This document shows, piece after piece, positions 1-6,146 of a DNA stretch of 6,219 bases. The first letter of the stretch is position 1, and each line of letters opens with the position of its first letter. The notes under the pieces are model-generated. The model had not been told where the DNA came from. It worked only from the letters and a program-made list of their open reading frames with translations, and made no database searches. The position numbers and the translations under genes were made by a program. The stretch is from Acidobacteriota bacterium (GTDB lineage Bacteria; Acidobacteriota; Terriglobia; Acidiferrales; UBA7541): assembly GCA_003224195.1 (NCBI GenBank), contig QHYP01000121.1:1-6219 (forward strand), given 5' to 3'.

Positions 1-85
1 TTACTGTATCAAAATACGCGCCGGTCGTTTCTGGGCTCTTCATGGAGCCGCCGGGGCTGTTCCATTGCCCGCGGCACGCAACGGG

Positions 86-114
86 TTTAGACTCGGGGCA
101 ACGAAAGGTATTAT
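86..114 (+). promoter_or_regulatory. Putative sigma70-type promoter for the phospholipase-B-like gene
   Basis: A TTTAGA box (86-91, 4 of 6 to the -35 consensus) is followed after 17 nt by TATTAT (109-114, 5 of 6 to the -10 consensus). Transcription would start near 121 and give a leader of about 33 nt that contains the AGGAGG ribosome binding site at 144-149. Spacing and position suit the gene at 154. This is a reading by eye, without experimental support. Confidence 0.45.
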
Positions 115-153
115 TTTCACGCGGATGGAAAGTGCAGCGAAGTAGGAGGCAAT

Positions 154-1695
154 ATGCCTGCAAACGGTCTTGATTCGGGAAGGCGGGCGGCAGCGGTTCT
201 CGTGGTTGTGCTTGGCGCGGCGGCGCTGTGGCGGGGCACAGGCAGCCGTAGCACGGCAGACGCGTCGCAGAAGGTTATGAGCGCCGCGATGGCCGAGGCG
301 CGCGAGCGCGCGGCCGCGAATGATCCCCGGCTGAAAGGCTCCTACCGGTTCGACCGGGGAGGATGGCTCTATGTCCATCTGGAAGGCGAGCCCGGTGCGC
401 TTGGCTACCAGCACGGCTATCTCCTGGCGCCGGAGATTGAAGATGCGTTCGCCGCGGTCCGCGCCCAGATGACGCATTCCACCGAGCGCGATTGGGAGTT
501 CTTCCGCAAAGCGGCGCACGACATGCTCTGGCCCAAAATCGACGCCGAATACCAGCAAGAGCTTCAGGGGATCGTGGACGGTCTGCGCGCGCGCACGGGC
601 TCCAAGCTCGACGTGTACGATATCGTGGCGTTCAATGCCTTCGAAGAGCTGCCGGATTATTACGTTCCCTGGTACAACAAGGCGCACCCGGTGGCGCAAG
701 CGCCGATGGGATCGGGGCCGGCGCCGGACCTGAAGAGCCCCGGCAATTGCAGCGCGTTCGTCGCTACCGGAAGCTGGACCAAGGATCATCAGATCGTTAT
801 CGCGCACAACAACTGGACAAGCTACCTGAACGGCGAACGCTGGCGGATCATGTTCGACATTACTCCGGCCCATGGCCACCGCATCCTGATGGACGGCTTC
901 CCCGGCGTGATTGCCAGCGACGACGACTTCGGCATCAACTCGGAGGGGCTGATGGTGACGGAGACGACGATTACGCAGTTTGAAGGCTGGAATCCCGAGG
1001 GCAAGGCCGAGTTCGTGCGCGCGCGCAAAGCACTGCAATATGCCAGCTCGATTGACGAATACACGCGGATCATGCTCGACGGGAACAATGGCGGCTACGC
1101 CAACGACTGGCTCCTCGGCGACCGCAAGACGGGCGAAATCGCGCAGCTCGAGCTGGGGTTGAACGCCTACAAACTGTGGCGCACGAAAGACGGCGTTTTC
1201 GCCGGCTCGAATTGGGCGCGCGATCCGAAAGTGCTGAAACTGGACACGCCGCAATTCGATCCGAACGACCTCGAAACTTCGCCGAATGCCCGGCGCGTCC
1301 GCTGGGATGAATTGCTGAACGAAAACAAGGGACAGATCGACGTGGCGCTCGCCCAACAAATGCTGAGCGACCATGCCGACAGCTTCGCGCAAAAGGAACA
1401 GCCGGACGAGCGAACGCTCTGCGGTCACTCGGATCTCTCGCAGCGCGGCGTGCAGGTGTGGGCCTGGGGAGCGTTTTATCCCGGCGGCGCCGTTCAAGGC
1501 AAAACGACGGACTCCGCGATGACCAAAGAGATGCGTCTGATTGCGCGGGCGGGCCATCCCTGCGGCGGAGATTTTCTCGCGAAACCCTTCCTCGCAGCAC
1601 ACCCGGAGTACGACTGGCAGGCGCCTTATTTGCGCGACATGAAAGCCGGCCCTTGGACGGAGTTCCGCTCCGGCGAACCGCAGCCGAAACACTAG
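154..1695 (+). CDS. Phospholipase-B-like / C45-type Ntn hydrolase, N-terminally anchored or secreted
   Basis: A 513-residue predicted hydrolase of the phospholipase-B-like group, related to the C45 acyltransferases. Members are N-terminal-nucleophile amide or ester hydrolases that cleave themselves just before a catalytic Cys. Visible signs: a basic N-terminus with a hydrophobic stretch (about residues 12-26) acting as signal or anchor; N-C-S-A-F at 198-202, making Cys199 the likely nucleophile; A-H-N-N-W-T-S-Y at 217-224, close to the H-N-x-W-x-S-Y motif of eukaryotic PLBD proteins; G-I-N-S-E-G-L-M-V-T-E-T-T at 260-272; and N-D-W-L at 317-320. Cleavage before Cys199 would leave a roughly 198-residue pro-part and a 315-residue chain. 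AGGAGG at 144-149 sits 4 nt before the ATG and fixes the start. It appears monocistronic; a 6-bp GC hairpin (1702-1719) after the stop lacks a T-run. Substrate is unknown: phospholipid, N-acyl amide or peptide are all possible. The family assignment is firm, the activity is inferred. Confidence 0.85.
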   Translation: MPANGLDSGRRAAAVLVVVLGAAALWRGTGSRSTADASQKVMSAAMAEARERAAANDPRLKGSYRFDRGGWLYVHLEGEPGALGYQHGYLLAPEIEDAFAAVRAQMTHSTERDWEFFRKAAHDMLWPKIDAEYQQELQGIVDGLRARTGSKLDVYDIVAFNAFEELPDYYVPWYNKAHPVAQAPMGSGPAPDLKSPGNCSAFVATGSWTKDHQIVIAHNNWTSYLNGERWRIMFDITPAHGHRILMDGFPGVIASDDDFGINSEGLMVTETTITQFEGWNPEGKAEFVRARKALQYASSIDEYTRIMLDGNNGGYANDWLLGDRKTGEIAQLELGLNAYKLWRTKDGVFAGSNWARDPKVLKLDTPQFDPNDLETSPNARRVRWDELLNENKGQIDVALAQQMLSDHADSFAQKEQPDERTLCGHSDLSQRGVQVWAWGAFYPGGAVQGKTTDSAMTKEMRLIARAGHPCGGDFLAKPFLAAHPEYDWQAPYLRDMKAGPWTEFRSGEPQPKH

Positions 1696-1955
1696 CTCGT
1701 GCGCCCGACTTGCCGGGCGACGATCCCCGTGAAAACACGCAGCGAGTTACACCAGTGAAGAGAAGAGCTCCTCCTCGGTGCCTGATAGTTGCGCGCAGTG
1801 GGCATGCGTGCTAGGCTCCCTCCCCGGTGCCGGAGTGCGCGTGGCAAGAAGCAAATCCGTGCTCCATGTCCGAGCATCCCATTCTCTCGCACGGGAGTGA
1901 GGTCTCGAGCTTCCCGGCACAACCCCGACCCCAGACTGTTTGCACAGGAGAGAAT

Positions 1956-2180
1956 ATGAAAAAGCTGCTTGGCGCTCTGATGTTGGTCGCCTTCTTTGCG
2001 GTTTCGAGCGCGGCGTATGCGCAGGAAGCGTCAAAGAAGGACGAGACCAAGAAGGAAGAGAAGAAGGAAACCAAGAAGAAGAAGGGCAAGAAGGAAACCA
2101 AGGAAAAGAAGGAAATGAAGGGAAAGAAGGGCAAGAAAGGAAAGAAAGAAGAAAAGAAGGACGAAAAGAAGCCCAGCTGA
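1956..2180 (+). CDS. Small exported lysine-rich repeat protein (function unknown)
   Basis: A 74-residue protein that I do not recognise as a named family. It begins with a clear Sec signal peptide: M-K-K, a hydrophobic core at residues 4-16, and an A-Y-A cleavage site giving a mature start at Gln23. The 52-residue mature part has 26 Lys, 11 Glu and 2 Asp, so a net charge near +13, and no Cys, Trp, Leu, Ile, Val or Phe. It cannot have a normal hydrophobic core and is probably disordered or a charged helix. Residues 27-71 divide exactly into five 9-residue units. The start is chosen because AGGAG (1946-1950) lies 5 nt before the ATG and the signal peptide begins there; the frame is open upstream to a GTG at 1827, but that extension would bury the signal peptide. 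A strong terminator follows. The signal peptide, ribosome site and terminator together argue that this is a real gene and not a purine-rich artefact. Possible roles are binding anionic polymers, envelope glycans or metals via acidic residues, or an antimicrobial role; none is shown. Confidence 0.8.
   Translation: MKKLLGALMLVAFFAVSSAAYAQEASKKDETKKEEKKETKKKKGKKETKEKKEMKGKKGKKGKKEEKKDEKKPS
2034..2168 (+). repeat. Five tandem 27-nt (9-residue) Lys/Glu units inside the small exported gene
   Basis: Units lie at 2034-2060, 2061-2087, 2088-2114, 2115-2141 and 2142-2168 and read KKDETKKEE, KKETKKKKG, KKETKEKKE, MKGKKGKKG and KKEEKKDEK. Units 2 and 3 share their first 15 nt exactly (2061-2075 and 2088-2102), which points to recent tandem duplication. 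The others are diverged, so the phase is best supported by units 1-3. The coding strand here is about 92% purine, with an unbroken purine run at 2133-2161. Confidence 0.65.
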
Positions 2181-2207
2181 TCGGGCCTTTCCTGAGCCCT
2201 ATGCGAG

Positions 2208-2260
2208 CTTTGGGCCGACCCGGGGCCATCCCGCCTCCGGGCCGGCCCAAAGTGTCTTTA
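2208..2260 (+). terminator. Rho-independent terminator of the lysine-rich gene
   Basis: The arms 2208-2223 and 2237-2252 are 16 nt long and pair with a single A-C mismatch (2218 with 2242). They enclose a 13-nt loop and are followed by TGTCTTTAAT, a moderate T-run. It begins 27 nt after the stop codon. On the opposite strand no T-run follows the hairpin, so it mainly serves the plus-strand gene. Confidence 0.75.
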
Positions 2261-2402
2261 ATAGCCGCGGGATTCCCGGGCGGGCAGGAGAACGCGCGGG
2301 AACCGTCAGAGCTTGTGACCGGTTTTGCGAATTTGGCGTGCCAACCGCTCGAGTTCCCCGTGTTCCGAGTGTTCGGAGTTCTTCCGAGCCGATCTGAGCG
2401 GT

Positions 2403-3092
2403 TTAATGCAGCGGGGTGAAGCCAGCGGCGTGGGTCATCCAGTACATGGCGACACTGGCGCCGAGGAGCATGCCGATGGCGATCAGGACGGCGACGCCAA
2501 CGCTGATCCACAGAGGAAGGCGCTTTGCCGCGAGCGCGGCGAGCCCGGAAGCAAGTGCGTTGTTGTCTTGCGAAGAGGGAGAGAGTTGCTCCGCCCCGGC
2601 GAGCTGAGACGGCTGCTGCGAATTCCCCATCGCGGCCGCGCCAGAGCCCGCGATTGCAGGCGAAGGATCGGGGCGCACAGCACGGACGATGGTCGGAGCT
2701 TCCGAAGGCTCGACCGTAGCGATGAAGCTGTAGCCCTTGCGAGGAACCGTCTCGATGTACAGAGGGGCCTCGCGTGAATCACCCAGCGCTTGACGCAGCT
2801 TGTTTACCGTGGTGTTGACGTTGGCATCGAAATTGACGTGAGTGTCCAACGGCCAGAGCTTTATGCGAAGTTCTTCGCGCGTGACGACCTCGCCGGGACG
2901 TTCAAGTAGCGCGAGCAATACCTGAAACGCTTTGCCCTGAAGCTTAAGGCGCGCGCCGTTCTTGAAAATCTCCTCGCGGTGCTGGTCCAGGATAAATGCG
3001 CCGAAGCGGATGTATCGAATCGCGCCAATCAGTGGCGGGCTGGATCGTACAACTTTACCCGAACCCAGCATCGGGAGAACCTCAGAACCCAT
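2403..3092 (-). CDS. Membrane-anchored OmpR/CadC-type winged-helix regulator lacking a periplasmic sensor
   Basis: A 229-residue predicted one-component transcription regulator. Residues about 26-126 form an OmpR/PhoB-type winged helix, recognisable from the F-G-x-F-x-L-D start, the R-E-E-L-R-x-x-L-W turn (72-80), the recognition-helix region N-V-N-T-T-V-N-K-L-R-Q-A-L-G-D (91-105) and the wing Y-I-E-T-V-P-R-K-G-Y (112-121). A Pro/Ser/Ala/Gln-rich linker (about 127-188) leads to one transmembrane helix (about 193-218) and an 11-residue tail that should lie outside. CadC/ToxR-like proteins usually carry a periplasmic domain, and acidobacterial relatives often carry TPR or WD40/PD40 repeats; here there is none. 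No receiver domain is present. The ATG at 3092 is preferred because GGGG (3102-3105, in AAAGGGGAA) is 9 nt upstream. An ATG at 3071, with GAGG 8 nt upstream, is also possible and keeps the whole domain. A TTG at 3134 would add 14 residues but has no ribosome site. Its target genes are unknown. Confidence 0.85.
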   Translation of the reverse strand: MGSEVLPMLGSGKVVRSSPPLIGAIRYIRFGAFILDQHREEIFKNGARLKLQGKAFQVLLALLERPGEVVTREELRIKLWPLDTHVNFDANVNTTVNKLRQALGDSREAPLYIETVPRKGYSFIATVEPSEAPTIVRAVRPDPSPAIAGSGAAAMGNSQQPSQLAGAEQLSPSSQDNNALASGLAALAAKRLPLWISVGVAVLIAIGMLLGASVAMYWMTHAAGFTPLH

Positions 3093-3241
3093 ACACCCAT
3101 TCCCCTTTCCCGTATTGACGTAACAGCAAGCCAAATGTTTCTAGAAGTTACGATAGTTTAATGCAGAAAGTTCGTTCTTCGTGGACACGTGGAAATCCTG
3201 CAGACGTTTACTTCCAATATCTGGATGTTACTTAAAGAGAC

Positions 3242-3270
3242 TATATAATTTCTGGGAGGTTTATTCACAA
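3242..3270 (-). promoter_or_regulatory. Putative sigma70-type promoter for the winged-helix regulator
   Basis: Read on the minus strand, TTGTGA (3270-3265) is separated by exactly 17 nt from TATATA (3247-3242). The surroundings are clearly AT-richer than the flanking genes. Transcription would start near 3235, leaving a leader of about 140 nt before the chosen start at 3092. No plus-strand gene lies downstream, so the TATAAT that also reads on the plus strand here (3244-3249) is probably irrelevant. Confidence 0.5.
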
Positions 3271-3290
3271 GGTCGCCGTTTACGGCCAGG

Positions 3291-3317
3291 AAATTCCCAA
3301 TTTTGCGACAAATTCCC
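3291..3317 (-). repeat. Direct repeat upstream of the regulator promoter (possible operator)
   Basis: AAATTCCC occurs at 3291-3298 and again at 3310-3317 (GGGAATTT on the minus strand), 19 nt apart start to start. Both copies lie just upstream of the -35 box at 3265-3270. OmpR-type winged helices commonly bind direct repeats, so self-regulation is conceivable. An 8-bp repeat in AT-rich DNA can also occur by chance. Confidence 0.25.
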
Positions 3318-3340
3318 GCGAATCCCGGCCACACGTTCGC

Positions 3341-4231
3341 TTAGCTTTCCAGCGCCTTCCAGCAGTATTCAAAGCACTTTTTCACTTCGGTGACCGTATC
3401 CATGCCGGGCTTGCCATATTCGTATTCGATGTTCGCAGGGATCTTCCAGTGTTCGTCGCGCAGCATCCGCAGAACGGCGACAATCGGCACGTCTCCTTCT
3501 CCCCAGGGCACGTCCGGGCCATGATTTTTCTTTCTGTCCTTGAGGTGCAGCGTGACGATGCGCTCATGGTACCGCCGTAGGAAGTCCACCGGGTCGCCGC
3601 CGGCCGCGACGAAGTGTCCGATGTCCAGATTCACATCTATGTATTTTGAAGCGCCCTTCATGGCGCGCTCGAAAGTCTCCGCGGTCGAAAACTCATCCGG
3701 ATCCGCGGTGTTGTCGTGGCCATGGAACCCAACTACCATCTTGTGTTTCTGCGCGAGCGCATCCACGCGCGGCGCCATGCTCACGTTGGCCGACGCAGTA
3801 ATACACTTCGCGCCCAGTTCACGCGCCATCTGGAATCCGCGCTCAAGCTCCGCATCATTCATGTCTTTCCGCATGGAGGCGTTGAACGCATACACCTCGA
3901 CCCCGGCGCCCTCGAACTTCTCCCGCACTTCTCGAAGCGATTCCAGGGGCACGTTGGAATGCCATTTTCTGCGCCCACCGTGCTCGCGCGCTATCTCGGG
4001 CGGAATCAGCGTTTCTTCCCACAACTCACACTCGCCCAATCCCACCGAGCGATACGCGTCAATACAGGCATCGAGCGGCAAATCCCGGAAGGAATAGCTC
4101 TGCGCCCCGATCTGCACGCCCCGAATCACGGAATTGATGAACGTCGCGCCCCTGGCTAACCGCAGCACGAGTGTGCTCCCCGCAGCGGCTGCCAGAAGCT
4201 TTCCTGCGTTACGGCGAGTCATGGTGGACAT
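3341..4231 (-). CDS. TIM-barrel sugar phosphate isomerase/epimerase-like protein with Tat-like leader
   Basis: A 296-residue protein of the xylose-isomerase-like TIM-barrel superfamily (sugar phosphate isomerases/epimerases, related in fold to AP endonuclease 2). These enzymes usually use a divalent metal to isomerise or epimerise sugars or inositol derivatives. Visible motifs: G-F-H-G-H-D-N at 168-174, comparable to the common H-N-H motif; V-N-L-D-I-G-H-F-V-A-A-G-G-D-P at 200-214; L-H-L-K-D at 228-232; and N-I-E-Y-E-Y at 267-272. By family analogy Asp203, His229 and Glu269 are likely metal ligands; the usual first Glu ligand is not obvious. The N-terminus T-R-R-N-A-G-K (5-11) plus an Ala-rich hydrophobic stretch (12-23) resembles a twin-arginine export signal, although the usual Phe is Asn. 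The first ATG is chosen because AAGGAG (4242-4237) lies 5 nt before it; the ATG three codons later is spaced worse. The gene follows the ester hydrolase gene by 19 nt, so co-transcription is likely. Substrate is unknown. Confidence 0.85.
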   Translation of the reverse strand: MSTMTRRNAGKLLAAAAGSTLVLRLARGATFINSVIRGVQIGAQSYSFRDLPLDACIDAYRSVGLGECELWEETLIPPEIAREHGGRRKWHSNVPLESLREVREKFEGAGVEVYAFNASMRKDMNDAELERGFQMARELGAKCITASANVSMAPRVDALAQKHKMVVGFHGHDNTADPDEFSTAETFERAMKGASKYIDVNLDIGHFVAAGGDPVDFLRRYHERIVTLHLKDRKKNHGPDVPWGEGDVPIVAVLRMLRDEHWKIPANIEYEYGKPGMDTVTEVKKCFEYCWKALES

Positions 4232-4250
4232 AAATTCTCCTTCCGCGGAT

Positions 4251-6146
4251 TTATTTTCCGGAAGATTCCGACGCCAGCACCGAAATCTGTACGTTCGAGG
4301 GAAACCGCTTCGAACGAAAAATCCGCTCTGTGGCTTTTTGATAGTCGGATTCTTTGGCTTCGAAAATGTTGGGCACGAACTTCTGCGGATTGCGGTCGAT
4401 GATGGGAAACCACGTGCTCTGCACCTGCACCATGATGCGGTGGCTCTTCTGGAAGACGTGATTCGCGGTATGGAGATCGACGATGAAAGGCGTTACCTGT
4501 CCGGGAACGATGGGCTCGGGCTTTTCGAACGATTTGCGGAAGCGCCCGCGGAAAACTTCATCCGCGATCATCAGCTCGTAGCCGGCAAGCTTCCAATCGC
4601 TGGGATATTTTTCGGGATAAACGTCAATAAGCTTCACGATCCAGTCGGCGTCGCTGCCGGTGGTGGAGGCGAACAGGTGGGCGGTGACGCTTCCGGCGAG
4701 TGTCACATCTTCCCGCAGCTCGTCGGTCTGCCAGCTCAGCACGTCCGGGCGACGATCCACGAAGCGCTGATCCTGAACGAGCCAGGTGAACCAGCCGCCG
4801 GGATACTCGTTCGGATAGGTCATCTCAACGGGGCGGTGGCGGTACGGAACCGGGTGTAAAGGATCACTGACGTAGCTGTCGAAGGCCGTCGCGCTTTCGG
4901 TTTGCGAAGCGTCGAACGCGAGCTTGCCGTTTTCGCGGAAATATAGCTTCTTCGGCTGCGCCTGCTTCGGCGGCCAGGAATCGAACTGCACCCACTTGTC
5001 GCTCCCGGTCTGGAAGAGCAAAGCTTCTTTTAGAGGCAGCTCACCCTTGTTCTTGAGCCAGTAAGAGAACCAGCGCGCCTCGATATTGCGGCGGAAATAT
5101 TCTCCCGTGTTGCTGCCGAACGGAATCGGGCCGAGCGAGCTTCCCAATCCGCCGGCCCAGCCGCCATGGTTCCACGGGCCCGCCACCAGATAATTGAGGT
5201 GGTCGGGATCTTCCTTCTCGAGGATTTCGTAGATTTTCATCGGGCCGTAGAAGTCTTCCTGGTCCCACCAGCCAGCCACGTTGAGGTTCGGCACCGTGGG
5301 ACGCTTGAGGATATACGGCATGGCCTGCTGCTTCCAGAAGCTGTCGTAATTCGGGTGCGCAACGAAATCACTCCACGTGGGCAGCGTGTCATGCAGGTAT
5401 TTGGCGTTGACGTTCGATAGCGCGCCGAGCCGCAGATACCAGTCATACGTGTCGAAGCGATCAAAGTTGAAGCTGTAGTTCTCCTTCGAAGTCTCCATCA
5501 TCGCGGCGTATTCAAAGCCGTAGCTCAAGCGAAACGCGCCGTTGTGGTGGAAATCGTCGCCGAGAAACATGTCGGCGGGCGAGGCCTGTTCGGACGCGGC
5601 TTTCAGCGCCGGATGCGGCTCGAGCATGCCCATCACCGTGAGCCAGCCGCCGTACGAAATTCCGAGCAGGCCGACGCGCCGGTTGTTGTGCGGCACGTTT
5701 TTCACCAGCCAGTCGATGGTGTCGTACGTGTCGGTGCCCTCGTCGATGGCCTTCGGGTCCTTGGGATTGCGCGCCGGCCGCTGCATGACGAATTTCCCTT
5801 CGGAGCCATAGCGGCCGCGAATGTCCTGAAAGACGAAAATGTAACCGTCGGGAATCATCTCCAGATAGCGTCCGAGCTTGCGGCTATAGCCCTTGGCGTC
5901 GTTGACCGTGCCGTAAGGCGTGCGCTCGAGGATAATCGGAAGAGGCTCAGCGGCGTTTTTCGGCGCGTAGATTTCCGCATGCAGCTTGACGCCATCGCGT
6001 GCGGGAATCATCGCGTCCGTCTTGTCGAAACTTTGCGAATAGTCCGGCGGCGTTTGCTGTTGAGCCGGACCACGCTGCGGCAAAAACGCGAGCGCTGCGA
6101 GGGTGATCAAGAAGAAGCCTGCGAAACCATGACGCACGAAACGCAT
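4251..6146 (-). CDS. Secreted CocE/NonD-type hydrolase, probable alpha-amino-acid ester hydrolase
   Basis: A 631-residue serine hydrolase of the X-Pro dipeptidyl-peptidase S15 / CocE family. Order: signal peptide (hydrophobic 8-22, likely cleavage after Ala28), alpha/beta-hydrolase domain (about 40-350) with an inserted helical cap, and a C-terminal jelly-roll (about 460-625) typical of the family. The likely catalytic triad is Ser164 in G-I-S-Y-G-G, Asp295 in W-W-D-Q-E-D, and His327 in G-P-W-N-H-G-G. Tyr78 in R-T-P-Y-G and Tyr165 are candidate oxyanion residues. Asp198 (34 residues after the Ser), Glu297 and Asp298 reproduce the carboxylate cluster that binds the substrate's alpha-amino group in alpha-amino-acid ester hydrolases (EC 3.1.1.43), enzymes that also transfer amino-acyl groups to beta-lactam nuclei. 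This makes that activity more likely than cocaine-esterase or X-Pro peptidase activity, but it is inferred. The start is supported by AGGAG (6157-6153), 6 nt before the ATG. It is the first gene of a probable two-gene unit; its promoter is not fully visible in the 73 nt before the window edge. Confidence 0.92.
   Translation of the reverse strand: MRFVRHGFAGFFLITLAALAFLPQRGPAQQQTPPDYSQSFDKTDAMIPARDGVKLHAEIYAPKNAAEPLPIILERTPYGTVNDAKGYSRKLGRYLEMIPDGYIFVFQDIRGRYGSEGKFVMQRPARNPKDPKAIDEGTDTYDTIDWLVKNVPHNNRRVGLLGISYGGWLTVMGMLEPHPALKAASEQASPADMFLGDDFHHNGAFRLSYGFEYAAMMETSKENYSFNFDRFDTYDWYLRLGALSNVNAKYLHDTLPTWSDFVAHPNYDSFWKQQAMPYILKRPTVPNLNVAGWWDQEDFYGPMKIYEILEKEDPDHLNYLVAGPWNHGGWAGGLGSSLGPIPFGSNTGEYFRRNIEARWFSYWLKNKGELPLKEALLFQTGSDKWVQFDSWPPKQAQPKKLYFRENGKLAFDASQTESATAFDSYVSDPLHPVPYRHRPVEMTYPNEYPGGWFTWLVQDQRFVDRRPDVLSWQTDELREDVTLAGSVTAHLFASTTGSDADWIVKLIDVYPEKYPSDWKLAGYELMIADEVFRGRFRKSFEKPEPIVPGQVTPFIVDLHTANHVFQKSHRIMVQVQSTWFPIIDRNPQKFVPNIFEAKESDYQKATERIFRSKRFPSNVQISVLASESSGK

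Noticed and set aside
42..65. ATGGAGC/GTTCCAT hairpin upstream of the first gene
   Set aside because: The 7-bp stem has a G-U pair and a 10-nt loop, no T-run follows, and no upstream gene end is visible. It could be chance.
40..1692. A 550-codon open frame on the minus strand, longer than the plus-strand gene it overlaps
   Set aside because: It is exactly codon-aligned with the plus-strand gene, so it stays open simply because TTA, CTA and TCA codons are rare in a GC-rich gene. Its translation is Arg/Val/Ala-rich with no recognisable motif, while the sense frame has clear family motifs and a ribosome site.
1702..1719. CGCCCG/CGGGCG hairpin just after the stop of the phospholipase-B-like gene
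   Set aside because: It has a 6-bp stem with a 6-nt loop but is followed by ACGATCCCC and no T-run, so it is not reliable as an intrinsic terminator.
1914..1945. GGCAC and TTGCA elements resembling a sigma54 promoter before the lysine-rich gene
   Set aside because: The GG and GC dinucleotides are 24 nt apart instead of the required 10, so they do not form a -24/-12 promoter.
1747..2511. A 254-codon minus-strand frame across the lysine-rich gene and the end of the regulator
   Set aside because: Its middle is only the antisense of the purine tract (Phe/Ser/Pro runs), and it crosses a terminator and two real genes. No start signal or domain is seen.
3318..3340. GCGAA/TTCGC inverted repeat after the isomerase stop as a terminator
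   Set aside because: There are only 5 pairs with a 13-nt loop. The following minus-strand GGGAATTT gives no proper T-run, so it is too weak to annotate.
4134..4859. Plus-strand open frames of up to 241 codons opposite the ester hydrolase and isomerase genes
   Set aside because: They are shadows of the minus-strand genes, whose catalytic motifs, ribosome sites and family-typical lengths are clear.
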